Shown here piece by piece: positions 56,855 to 64,000 of a stretch of DNA of 64,000 nucleotides. How positions within the stretch are numbered: position 1 is the first letter of the stretch; every line of letters starts with the position of its first letter. The notes under the pieces are model-generated. The model made no database searches. It had not been told where the DNA came from and saw nothing but the letters and a program-made list of their open reading frames with translations. The stretch is taken from contig NZ_CP053439.1 in assembly GCF_000769405.2 (NCBI RefSeq), positions 4,701,001 to 4,765,000 on the forward strand. The letters are read 5' to 3'. Origin of the DNA: Rhizobium brockwellii. Its GTDB lineage: Bacteria; Pseudomonadota; Alphaproteobacteria; Rhizobiales; Rhizobiaceae. The position numbers and the translations under genes are program-made.

Positions 56855-57751
56855 ATGGTCGATGATCTCGAAGGCATTTCAGTTTTTCTCGCGGTGGCCG
56901 AAGCGCGGAACTTCCGGCTTGCCGGCGAGCGGCTTGGCGTCACCCGCTCCGCCGTCAGCCAGGCCCTGCAGCGCCTCGAGGATCGGGTCGGCGTTGCCCT
57001 GGTCCAGCGCACGACGCGCAGCGTCAGCCTGACCGAAGCCGGTGAAGTGTTCTTCGACGCGGTTCGTCCATCGGTCCGGCAGGTCAAGGATGCAATGCAG
57101 ACTGTGCGAGAAATGCAGGCGCGCCCGAGCGGTCTGCTGCGGATCACCGTTTCCTCGATCGCCGAGAACTTCCTCTCCGGCACCTTGCTGGCCGGTTTCA
57201 TGGAAGCCTGCCCTGAAATCAAACTCGATATCACCATCACCGATGACGAATTCGATATCGTCGAAGCCGGCTTCGACGCGGGCGTTCGGCTCGGCGAAGT
57301 AATCGAAAAGGACATGATCGCAATTTCAGTCTCCGAAGAGCAGCGACAATGCGCCGCCGCATCCCCCGGCTATCTCGAGCGCCGCGGCCATCCCCGCCAC
57401 CCCGGCGAGTTGCAGAACCACGCCTGCATCGGATGGCGACCACGCCCGGATACGGCGCCCTATCGCTGGGAATTCACCGAAAACGATCGCGACTTCGACG
57501 TCTCCGTCGATCCCACCATTACGACCAACGACATGGGAATGATGATCCGCATGGCCTGCGCCGGGGCCGGGATCACCTTCGGTATGGTGGAGACCTTCCA
57601 GCCCTATATCGAACGCGGCGAACTCGTGCCGCTGCTGGAGGACTTCTGTCCACCCTTCCCGGGTTTCTATCTCTACTACCCCAGGCGCCAGCGGCAGCCG
57701 CTGAAGCTGCGCGCCTTGGTCGATTATGTGCGCAGATTTGACGGGCGGTAA
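56855..57751 (+). CDS. LysR-family regulator divergent from the Atu4866-like/SDR genes
   Basis: This 298-residue protein has the helix-turn-helix RNFRLAGERLGVTRSAVSQALQRLED and the effector domain start PSGLLRITVSSIAENFL. It resembles the LysR at 36939. It is 128 bases from the divergent Atu4866-like gene and probably controls the three minus-strand genes (56726 to 54652). Effector unknown. Confidence 0.93.
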   Translation: MVDDLEGISVFLAVAEARNFRLAGERLGVTRSAVSQALQRLEDRVGVALVQRTTRSVSLTEAGEVFFDAVRPSVRQVKDAMQTVREMQARPSGLLRITVSSIAENFLSGTLLAGFMEACPEIKLDITITDDEFDIVEAGFDAGVRLGEVIEKDMIAISVSEEQRQCAAASPGYLERRGHPRHPGELQNHACIGWRPRPDTAPYRWEFTENDRDFDVSVDPTITTNDMGMMIRMACAGAGITFGMVETFQPYIERGELVPLLEDFCPPFPGFYLYYPRRQRQPLKLRALVDYVRRFDGR

Positions 57752-57950
57752 TGCGGTCTGGGCTCACGCTGCCGCTGGTAAGTCTCGACGGCGATTTCAG
57801 GCCAGTCGCACGGGCTCAAATCCTGCGGCTTGGGCTGAATGTTGCCGCTGGCATCCGGCTTTGATATTCCCGATGAAAGAGGCCAGCGAGGCGGCGCGCG
57901 CTCTATAGAGGCCACCGCTCGCCGCGCTTCCATCCTTTTGCGGAGAACTT

Positions 57951-58805
57951 ATGCTCGACGACGTCTTTCCCGTTCCGGCCAGGGCTTTGATCCGTCAGGG
58001 TGGGCGGGCTTGTTTTTATCGTCTCGTCAATACGAGCCCCTTGTTGATACAGGTGCAATCGGGAACGAAGATCGTCATGGCCGATGACAAGGCTTTGCGC
58101 CTCGAAGCCGGCGCCTATGGCTTGCTGCCAGACTACAGACCGCTGACGATGGAGAACATTCCCAAGGCGCCGCAGAAGTACCAGACCCTGGCGCTTCCTG
58201 TTCCGCGACAGCTGTTCGAGGAAGCCTATATCAGGATGGGATCGATCGCCGTTCCATCAAGGCCTGTCCCGGCAGGCACCTCGGACCTGCCGGAGGAAGC
58301 CGCGGCATTGTTTGACTATTGCTGTCAGCCCGGCAATTTGACGAGGCTTCCCGGCGCGATTGCCAAGGCGCGTTTGATCGAACTCATCACCTGGTTTGCA
58401 CTCGGCGGAGCGGTGTTGGGCCAAAGCCAAAGTCCTCGGCTCGAGGACCGGCTGCGGGAGATAGTCGAAAGCGATACGGCCTTCGATTGGACGCTGGGCC
58501 ATGCGGCGCGCTCGTTCAACATGAGCGAAGCGACGCTGAGGCGTAAGCTGGCCGCCGAAAATACCGGCTTTACTGAGATCCTGAGCGATACAAGGATGAA
58601 CCGCGCCTTGGGGCTCATCCAGACGACAACCCTGCCGATGGCGCAGATTGCGCTTGAGGTCGGTTACGACTCCCCTTCTCAATTCGCGGCGCGGTTCAAG
58701 GAGCGGTTCGGCGTCAATCCGCGCCATGTGCGTGGCGGCTCCAAGCGTTTTGAGCGGATCGGGGCAGAAGTTGAGCATAGCGGGGCAGATGCGCTTGCGC
58801 GGTAA
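57951..58805 (+). CDS. AraC-family transcriptional regulator
   Basis: This 284-residue protein has a cupin-like N-terminal domain (residues about 1-160) and a C-terminal double helix-turn-helix (residues about 180-275) with WTLGHAARSFNMSEATLRRKL and MAQIALEVGYDSPSQFAARFKERFGVNP. GGAG precedes the ATG at 57951. A YbhB-type gene follows in the same direction after 38 bases and could be its target or partner. The 199 bases upstream hold no gene. Confidence 0.93.
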   Translation: MLDDVFPVPARALIRQGGRACFYRLVNTSPLLIQVQSGTKIVMADDKALRLEAGAYGLLPDYRPLTMENIPKAPQKYQTLALPVPRQLFEEAYIRMGSIAVPSRPVPAGTSDLPEEAAALFDYCCQPGNLTRLPGAIAKARLIELITWFALGGAVLGQSQSPRLEDRLREIVESDTAFDWTLGHAARSFNMSEATLRRKLAAENTGFTEILSDTRMNRALGLIQTTTLPMAQIALEVGYDSPSQFAARFKERFGVNPRHVRGGSKRFERIGAEVEHSGADALAR

Positions 58806-58843
58806 CGATAGTTTTCCTGCATTATCAACCGCAGGAAAACAGC

Positions 58844-59389
58844 ATGCGTTTCATCACAGCAGTACTTCTCGCCGCGTCCGTCTTCGGCGCCACGGCCGCA
58901 CAGGCCGAAATGAAGCTCACCTCGAAGGATTTGATCGCCGGCAAGTCGATGGCCGATGCGCAGGTCTTCAACAGCTTCGGCTGCGCCGGCAAGAACATCT
59001 CGCCGGAACTGACCTGGTCGGGCGCGCCTGAGGCGACCAAGAGCTTCGCCATTATGACTTACGATCCGGATGCTCCCACAGGCTCGGGCTGGTGGCATTG
59101 GTCGGTGTTCAACATTCCCGCAAATGCCTCGGAGATTGCCACCGGCGCCAGCGGGGACAAAAAGCTTCCGGGAGGCGCCGTCGAAGGTCACACGGATTTC
59201 GGTATGTCCGGATATGGCGGCGCGTGCCCCCCAGCCGGCGATCAGCCGCACCACTACCAGTTCACCGTCTACGCGCTCTCGGTGGACAAGCTCCCGCTTC
59301 CCGAGACCGCGCCGGCCGCCATGGTTGGCTTCTATGTCAGGGCAAACACGCTCGACAAGGCATCCGTCGAGGTCACCTACGGCCGCTGA
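58844..59389 (+). CDS. YbhB/YbcL-family (Raf kinase inhibitor-like) exported protein
   Basis: This 181-residue PEBP-fold protein has a signal peptide (MRFITAVLLAASVFGATAAQA) and the family motifs TYDPDAPTGSGWWHWSVFNI, GGAVEGHTDFG and QPHHYQFTVYAL. PEBP proteins bind anionic ligands; the bacterial role is unclear. CAGGAAAACAGC precedes the start. It lies 38 bases after the AraC gene, so the two may be linked. Confidence 0.94.
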   Translation: MRFITAVLLAASVFGATAAQAEMKLTSKDLIAGKSMADAQVFNSFGCAGKNISPELTWSGAPEATKSFAIMTYDPDAPTGSGWWHWSVFNIPANASEIATGASGDKKLPGGAVEGHTDFGMSGYGGACPPAGDQPHHYQFTVYALSVDKLPLPETAPAAMVGFYVRANTLDKASVEVTYGR

Positions 59390-59495
59390 GGCCGGCTTCG
59401 GATCGCGGTTGTCATTCCCTTCGTGACAACGGTCGGCCGAGGCAACTGAACCTCGGCCGGCCTCTTCCTGTGAGGGCTACTCCAGCCGGTAAAAC

Positions 59496-59987
59496 CTAAA
59501 CGGTTGCGGCTTCCCAGCAGATCAATGGACCATCTTCGGCATCGATACGCTCGCCGATACGGACAAATCCATTGCGTTCAAGGACACGCTGTGAAGCTAC
59601 GTTCTCAAACCCGGTTTCTGCAGAGATCAAAGCCACGCGAGGGTCGTCCCGCGCCCACTCGAGCAACTGCCCTATGGCCCGCGTGGTGCATCCACGGCTT
59701 TGGCGGGTGGGCGCAACCCCATAGCCGATATGGATCTTTCCGTCCTGGGGAACCTTGATGACAGAGCAAAGGCCGACGATCTCGTCATCCTCCACGATCA
59801 TCCAGGCCGACGGCAAAAATTCCACGCCGATATCAGCCGCGAGGCGGCTCAACATCGCCAATATCTCAGGAGGCGCAATGGCGCTGTCTTGGACAAGGCG
59901 CAGCTGACCAGGTGCGACGCCCTTCAGCAGTGCTTCAAAATCATGAGACATTAGTTCGATAATCATCGTTTTCTCGACATTAGACAT
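59496..59987 (-). CDS. GNAT-family N-acetyltransferase (RimJ/RimL-like)
   Basis: This 163-residue protein has VEDDEIVGLCSVIK, the acetyl-CoA motif GYGVAPTRQSRGCTTRAIGQLLEWA, and ISAETGFENVASQRVLERNGFVRIG, which resembles the RimJ-type group. The substrate is unknown. The start at 59987 (MSNVEKTM) is reasonable; a later ATG in MIIELMSHDFEALL is also possible. It stands between the YbhB gene and the second AraC gene, on the opposite strand. Confidence 0.9.
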   Translation of the reverse strand: MSNVEKTMIIELMSHDFEALLKGVAPGQLRLVQDSAIAPPEILAMLSRLAADIGVEFLPSAWMIVEDDEIVGLCSVIKVPQDGKIHIGYGVAPTRQSRGCTTRAIGQLLEWARDDPRVALISAETGFENVASQRVLERNGFVRIGERIDAEDGPLICWEAATV

Positions 59988-60275
59988 GCGCCAGCATTGG
60001 CGCGCGAAAGGCCGAGCGATAGAGCGAGGATCAGCTCTCGGTCACGATGCCGAGCGCCTTCATCCCTACCGCCGCAGCCGGTGAGTTCTGGATCGTTACG
60101 ACGGCAAACAAAGGCGTTCTCCTCTAAGACGGAAATGCGAATAACAGTGCCGGGCGAGGATCGCAAGATGCTCCGATCGGGCGGCACGCCGGCTGATCCA
60201 TACCAAACCGCAAGATCGGTCGAGCGCTGCGTTGCCGAAGGAATCTAGTTTGAGCTGCCACGGAGACCAAGACGA

Positions 60276-61157
60276 ATGACCGCAGCGCTTCGGAACTATC
60301 ATGAGCGGATGCAGCGAGTGCTGGATTATGTCGACCAGTACCTCGATGACGATCTCGATCTTGACCTTCTGAGCGGCGTCGCGGCCTTCTCGAAGTTTCA
60401 TTTCCACCGGCAGTTCACGGCGACCTTCGGATTGTCCGTGCATCGCTATATCCAGCTTGCCCGCATGAAGCGCGCTTCATACCGGCTGGCTTACCGGGAC
60501 GAAGAACGCGTCACCGATATAGCGATGGATGCCGGCTACGATGCACCGGATGCCTTCGCCCGCGCCTTTCGGCAACGGTTCGGACAATCGCCTTCGTCGT
60601 TTCGGAAGTCTCCCGACTGGGAGCCGTGGCTTGCCGCCTTCGGGCCTCTCGACAATGCAAGGAGCAAGCTCATGCAGAAGACTTTTACCACTGACGACGT
60701 GATAATTCGCAATGTGCCCACCACGCCGGTGGCGATCATGGAGCATCGGGGCGATCCGGCGTCGCTCGGCGCCACCATCCAGCGGTTCATCGCCTGGCGC
60801 AAGGCCGCTGGCCTGCACCCCAGGACAAGTCCGACCTTCAACGTCTGGCGTTCCGAGCGGCGTCCTCAGTCGCCTGCCGATTATAGCGTCGATCTTTGTG
60901 TCGGGACCGACCAACCGATCGGGGCGAACGGCGAAGAGATCAAGGCCGGCGAGATCCCTGGCGGACGCTGCGCGGTGCTGCGCGTCGTCGGCAACACCGA
61001 CAATCTGGAGCCCGCCGCGCTCTACCTTTATCGCGAATGGCTTCCGGCCAGCGGCGAGGAAGCACGCAACTTCCCAATCTATTGCCAACGGCTGAGCTTC
61101 TTCCCGGAAGTGGCGGAGCATGAGGCGGTGGCGGAGTTGTTTCTGCCGCTGAAATAG
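60276..61157 (+). CDS. AraC-family regulator with GyrI-like effector domain
   Basis: This 293-residue protein joins an N-terminal AraC DNA-binding domain (residues about 8-105, LDLDLLSGVAAFSKFHFHRQF and VTDIAMDAGYDAPDAFARAFRQRFG) to a C-terminal GyrI/BmrR-like effector domain (from about 140, VIIRNVPTTPVAIMEHRGDP), the Rob/SbmC-type layout that senses small molecules or drugs. GGAG precedes the ATG. It could act at the palindromes at 61284-61326, just downstream, before the DHFR-like gene. Confidence 0.94.
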   Translation: MTAALRNYHERMQRVLDYVDQYLDDDLDLDLLSGVAAFSKFHFHRQFTATFGLSVHRYIQLARMKRASYRLAYRDEERVTDIAMDAGYDAPDAFARAFRQRFGQSPSSFRKSPDWEPWLAAFGPLDNARSKLMQKTFTTDDVIIRNVPTTPVAIMEHRGDPASLGATIQRFIAWRKAAGLHPRTSPTFNVWRSERRPQSPADYSVDLCVGTDQPIGANGEEIKAGEIPGGRCAVLRVVGNTDNLEPAALYLYREWLPASGEEARNFPIYCQRLSFFPEVAEHEAVAELFLPLK

Positions 61158-61283
61158 CGCCCTGTGATGACGGCTTGTCCATTCTGATCGCTGGAAGCGG
61201 ACAGGCCGTTGTCCACCCAGGCCGGCCGGTTGGCGACCATCAGGTCGCGGATTTATGCGCACTCAAAACCAATTGCAATAACA

Positions 61284-61326
61284 AATCAGTTGAGCCAATT
61301 TGCAACTGATTGCATAATGCAATCAG
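61284..61326. promoter_or_regulatory. Overlapping palindromes upstream of the DHFR-like gene
   Basis: CTGATTGCAT-A-ATGCAATCAG (61306-61326) is a perfect 10+1+10 palindrome. It overlaps a second inverted repeat, AATCAGTTG (61284-61292) and CAACTGATT (61303-61311). They lie 37 bases upstream of the start codon, where an operator would act on the promoter. Confidence 0.65.
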
Positions 61327-61362
61327 GCCTGCGCGGATGCCGTTTGAGGAAAGGAAGTGAAG

Positions 61363-61893
61363 ATGGCTAAGCTTGTGTTCGGAATGAACCAGTCCCTGGA
61401 CGGCTACGTCGATCATACGGCGTTTGGGCCAAGCCCCACGCTCTTCCGCCACTTCATCGAGGAGGCTCAGCGGCAGACGGGCAGCGTGTATGGTCGCCAG
61501 ATGTATGAGGTCATGCGTTACTGGGACGACGAACATCCTGAATGGGACGCAGAGCGACAGGCCTTCGCGGCGGCGTGGCGGAGCCAGCCGAAATGGGTCG
61601 TCTCGCGCTCGTTGAAGTCGGTCGGTCCCAACGCCAGGCTTGTTGGGGAAGATCTTGAGGCCGCGATCCGCAAGCTGAAGGCGGAACGCGACGGGGAGAT
61701 CGAAGTTGCCGGCCCCAATTTGGCGCAAAGCCTCACCGAACTTGGCCTGATCGACGAGTATCGAATCTACCTGCACCCCGTCGTGATCGGTCACGGCAAG
61801 CCATATTTCGCCGGACCTCGGCCGCCGCTCCGCCTGATGGCTCATGACCGGATTGGCGAGGATGTGATCAGGTTGATCTACGTTCCGGCTTGA
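61363..61893 (+). CDS. Dihydrofolate reductase-family protein (RibD C-terminal type)
   Basis: This 176-residue protein has the fold of DHFR/RibD C-terminal reductases: KLVFGMNQSLDGYVDH, GSVYGRQMYEVMRYWDD and EVAGPNLAQSLTELGLIDEY followed by HPVVIGHGKPYF. Such stand-alone proteins are NADPH-dependent reductases of unknown substrate, often under ArsR or AraC-type control. AAGGAAG precedes the ATG at 61363. Strong palindromes lie upstream. Confidence 0.93.
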   Translation: MAKLVFGMNQSLDGYVDHTAFGPSPTLFRHFIEEAQRQTGSVYGRQMYEVMRYWDDEHPEWDAERQAFAAAWRSQPKWVVSRSLKSVGPNARLVGEDLEAAIRKLKAERDGEIEVAGPNLAQSLTELGLIDEYRIYLHPVVIGHGKPYFAGPRPPLRLMAHDRIGEDVIRLIYVPA

Positions 61894-61972
61894 TCTCGCG
61901 ACGCGCCGGATGAAAATCCCAGCGCGGCTTCCGGCCGGATGACGGCAAGCGTCGCCGGCGACCTGCCGGGCG

Positions 61973-62870
61973 TCAGTCGCGCGATATGGACAGCCCCGTG
62001 AGAAGCGGAGCGTAGGCGGCGAGCCTGCCGGATACGAACTCCGTGAAGAGCCGGACGCGCTTCGTCTTGCGTGTCTCCCCCTGTGTGAGAAGCCAGAGCG
62101 TTCCGTACATGTGCAGGTCGGTGCCCGGCACCCTCACCAGGTGGGGATCGGCATCTCCGACGAAGCACGGCAGCGTGGTGATCCCGAGCCCTTGCCGTAC
62201 AGCAACGATCTGCGCCTCGCCGTCCGTGGTCCTGAACGGAACCCCCGTGGTGCGAACCTCGCCGTCGCGCACCCAGTCCGGGATGCCATGCATGCTTATG
62301 ACGATCCACCGGATGGGATCCGGCGCGCCCGCACGCCACGCTGCCAGCAGATCGCGGGACATGTAGATACCGCCGAATATATCCGATCCCTTCAGGCCGT
62401 GAAGATTGAGCGGCAGGGTCTTGCGGTCATAGACGACGCGGATCGCCACATCGGCCTCTCGGTTGGTCAGATTCGCCAGCTCGCCGGACGACACGATTTC
62501 CATCTCGATATCAGGATGCAGACGCGCGAAATCGGCGAAGTCCGGCATCAGCAGGTGTGTCGCAAGGGTCGGTGCCAACGTCACCCGCAAAAGACCGCGC
62601 ACGCTCTGGTCGCGGCCGAAGACGCGCGTCTCCAGCTGGTGCGACGAGGCTTCCATCTGCTCCGCGAGCTGGAGGACCTCCTCGCCCGCAGCCGTCAAGC
62701 GGTAGCCCGAAGGCAGCTTTTCGAACATCTGCGCCCCGAGGCCGTTCCTCGAGCTGGGCGATGCGTCGCAGCACCGTCGCGTGGTTCACCCCGAGGCGCT
62801 TGGCGGCAGCCCGCAATGAGCCTCCGCGCGCGGCGGCAAGAAAGTAGCGAACGTCGTCCCAGTCGATCAT
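61973..62870 (-). pseudogene. LysR-family regulator broken by one-base frameshift
   Basis: Read from 62870, MIDWDDVRYFLAAARGG and the helix-turn-helix SLRAAAKRLGVNHATVLRRIAQLEER are intact. The next residues should continue LGAQMFEKLPSGYRLTAAGEE, which is found in the next frame from about 62740; one extra base in GAACGGCCTCGGGG (plus-strand 62736-62749) breaks the frame. The rest (to 61973) is a complete effector domain. The total span, 898 bases, is one more than a multiple of three. It is divergent from the monooxygenase operon at 63053 and was probably its regulator. A sequencing error is also possible. Confidence 0.85.
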
Positions 62871-63052
62871 GGTGCATTCCCGCACCGAACGGTGCACGAC
62901 CGCCAAGGGAGTCGGGCAGTCGCACTTGGCGTCGCAGACAGTCGGCAAACCGCACTCTACCGAGATGACCTCTCCAAAATTTTTCCAACGCCGCGATCCG
63001 TTTCCACCCGCCGTTTCGTCCTTGGTGTGTAAGTAACAGAAGAGGACCTACC

Positions 63053-63358
63053 ATGTCCGACGAACCCGTCGTTCTGATCAATCTGCTGAAGGTCGAACCG
63101 ACGAAACAGGAGGCGCTGATCGCTCTCTTGAAACAGAACACCGACACCGTGGTCAGCACGCTTGCCGGCTGGAAGTCGACCCGGCTGATCGCCGCCAGGG
63201 ACGGCACCAACATCGTCATATACTCCGAGTGGGAGACTCCCGACGCTGTCGTGACGATGCGCGATGACCCGCGCATGAAAGCCTTTTTCCCGAAGATCCT
63301 CGCGCTGGCGAGTGTCGACTCGTTCCTGGGCGCAGCAGTGTTGAGCAAGAGTCGGTGA
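63053..63358 (+). CDS. Antibiotic biosynthesis monooxygenase (ABM)-domain protein
   Basis: This 101-residue protein fits the ABM dimeric alpha-beta barrel family: EPVVLINLLKVEPTKQEALIALLKQ and VVSTLAGWKSTRLIAARDGTNIVIYSEW. Members oxygenate polyketide- or quinone-like compounds without cofactor, or act in their turnover. AGGACC-type site precedes the start. It is first in a plus-strand set of three genes and divergent from the broken LysR gene, with about 180 bases between. Confidence 0.88.
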   Translation: MSDEPVVLINLLKVEPTKQEALIALLKQNTDTVVSTLAGWKSTRLIAARDGTNIVIYSEWETPDAVVTMRDDPRMKAFFPKILALASVDSFLGAAVLSKSR

Positions 63359-63411
63359 AGACCAACGCGAGAATAAGCCTTCGTCACGAAATTCGCAAAA
63401 GGAGAAGCGCA

Positions 63412-63726
63412 ATGGCTAAAATGGTCGTTGTTTACAAGAAGCCCGTTGACGTGAAAGCGTTCGAAAAGCACTATTTCGAGACGCACATACCTCTAGCTAA
63501 GAAGATTCCGGGTCTCAGAAAATACGAGATCAGCAACGGACCGATCACGGTGATAGCCGGACCGCCTGATGTTCACCTGATTGGGACGGTCTATTTTGAC
63601 GATATTAACGCGATGAAAAAGGGGTTTGCAAGCTCGGAGGGGCAAGCGGCTGGGGCGGATCGCCGACTTTATGCACCTGATGACTCGGGCGTTCAAATGT
63701 TCGTTTTCGACACCAGGGAAGTTTGA
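63412..63726 (+). CDS. EthD-family protein
   Basis: This 104-residue protein begins MAKMVVVYKKPVDVKAFEKHYFETHIPLAKKIPGL, which is typical of the EthD family of dimeric ferredoxin-like barrels that help in degradation of ethers and aromatics. AAAGGAGAAG precedes the ATG at 63412. Base composition is visibly lower in GC than the neighbours, which hints at a different origin. It lies 53 bases after the ABM gene. Confidence 0.88.
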   Translation: MAKMVVVYKKPVDVKAFEKHYFETHIPLAKKIPGLRKYEISNGPITVIAGPPDVHLIGTVYFDDINAMKKGFASSEGQAAGADRRLYAPDDSGVQMFVFDTREV

Positions 63727-63785
63727 ACCGATCTATTGCGGCCGCGGGTCGCGAAGAGCGTAAATCGAACGAAAAAGGATCGTCG

Positions 63786-64000
63786 ATGTCGATGTCCAAA
63801 GCAGCTTTTGTCCTTGTTCATGGCGGTTGGCACAACCATTCGGCGTGGAACAAGGTTACACCAATACTTGAAGCCCAGGGCTTCGCGGCGTTGACCCTCG
63901 ACCTTCCCGGCGCCGGGGTAAATGCTATAGCGCCAACATCGCTCGGTCGTCGTCCGTTCGACCCCGCTGCGTTCGCCGCCGAGCAATCGCCTATCGCCGG
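63786..64000 (+). CDS. Alpha/beta hydrolase, N-terminal part (cut by window edge)
   Basis: The frame from 63786 encodes MSMSKAAFVLVHGGWHNHSAWNKV and LEAQGFAALTLDLPGAG, the oxyanion HGGWH and beta-strand start of an MhpC/methyl-esterase-type alpha/beta hydrolase. AAAAAGGA precedes the start. The gene continues past 64000, so the nucleophile is not visible. It is third in the ABM-EthD set, which suggests a small catabolic or detoxifying operon. Confidence 0.85.
   Translation, partial: MSMSKAAFVLVHGGWHNHSAWNKVTPILEAQGFAALTLDLPGAGVNAIAPTSLGRRPFDPAAFAAEQSPIA

Noticed and set aside
36939..57751. The two LysR genes as parts of one duplicated segment
   Set aside because: They share a general pattern of domains and neighbouring reductases, but the flanking genes belong to different families, so duplication is not supported.

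Overview
The window reads as a chromosomal segment of a fast-growing rhizobium, most likely Rhizobium of the etli/leguminosarum group. This is inferred from high GC with rhizobial codon use, several families of rhizobial palindromic intergenic repeats, a BA14K-family secreted protein, an Irr-type iron box in front of mbfA, an Atu4866-like protein and the order infC / rpmI-rplT / pheS-pheT. No plasmid, phage or symbiosis genes are visible, and coding density is high on both strands.

Layout. 0.3-9 kb: an ABC oligopeptide-type binding protein with an adjacent LysR regulator, a P1-family peptidase, a small conserved protein, a 975-residue kinase/M23-like/aminotransferase fusion and purU. 9-14.7 kb: an exopolysaccharide locus (acyltransferase, Wzy-like polymerase, secreted GH5 glycanase; divergent Wzz/GumC-type protein and a small exported protein). 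14.7-19 kb: a non-coding stretch with three copies of one palindrome, tRNA-Leu(CAG), BA14K, Rdx, amidotransferase, acetyltransferase, GFA protein and an orphan CcdA-like C-terminal module. 19-29.9 kb: lepA, TenA, XRE-cupin regulator, GNAT, HAD, deacetylase-like protein, recX, EamA exporter, truncated haemoglobin divergent from mbfA, BTLCP protease and an alpha/beta hydrolase. 30-35.3 kb: infC, rpmI, rplT, pheS, pheT.

35.3-64 kb: an accessory mosaic of oxidoreductases (two aldo-keto reductases, Gfo/Idh/MocA, two SDRs, a flavodoxin-fold enzyme) and regulators (functional LysR x2, AraC x2, MarR), mostly in divergent regulator/target pairs. It also holds a GtrA/GtrB-like pair divergent from a large GT-C-like membrane protein, xseA, an M29 aminopeptidase, GST/MarR with twin operators, ybaK, an ArsC-like protein, a deacylase-like metalloprotein, ogt, and at the right edge a catabolic-looking operon (ABM monooxygenase, EthD-like, alpha/beta hydrolase) facing a LysR gene that carries a single-base frameshift.

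The most useful signals outside the genes are regulatory or repetitive: the Irr box upstream of mbfA, paired 18-bp MarR-type operators between the GST and MarR genes, a perfect 10+1+10 palindrome before a DHFR-like gene, three TTCGG-N4-CCGAA palindromes beside the tRNA, and repeat elements whose terminal arm supplies the stop codon of the preceding gene. I did not find a clear, wholly new defence or mobile system. The best candidates for undescribed biology are the three-domain fusion enzyme, the GtrA/GtrB/GT-C glycosylation set, and the orphan CcdA-like protein.
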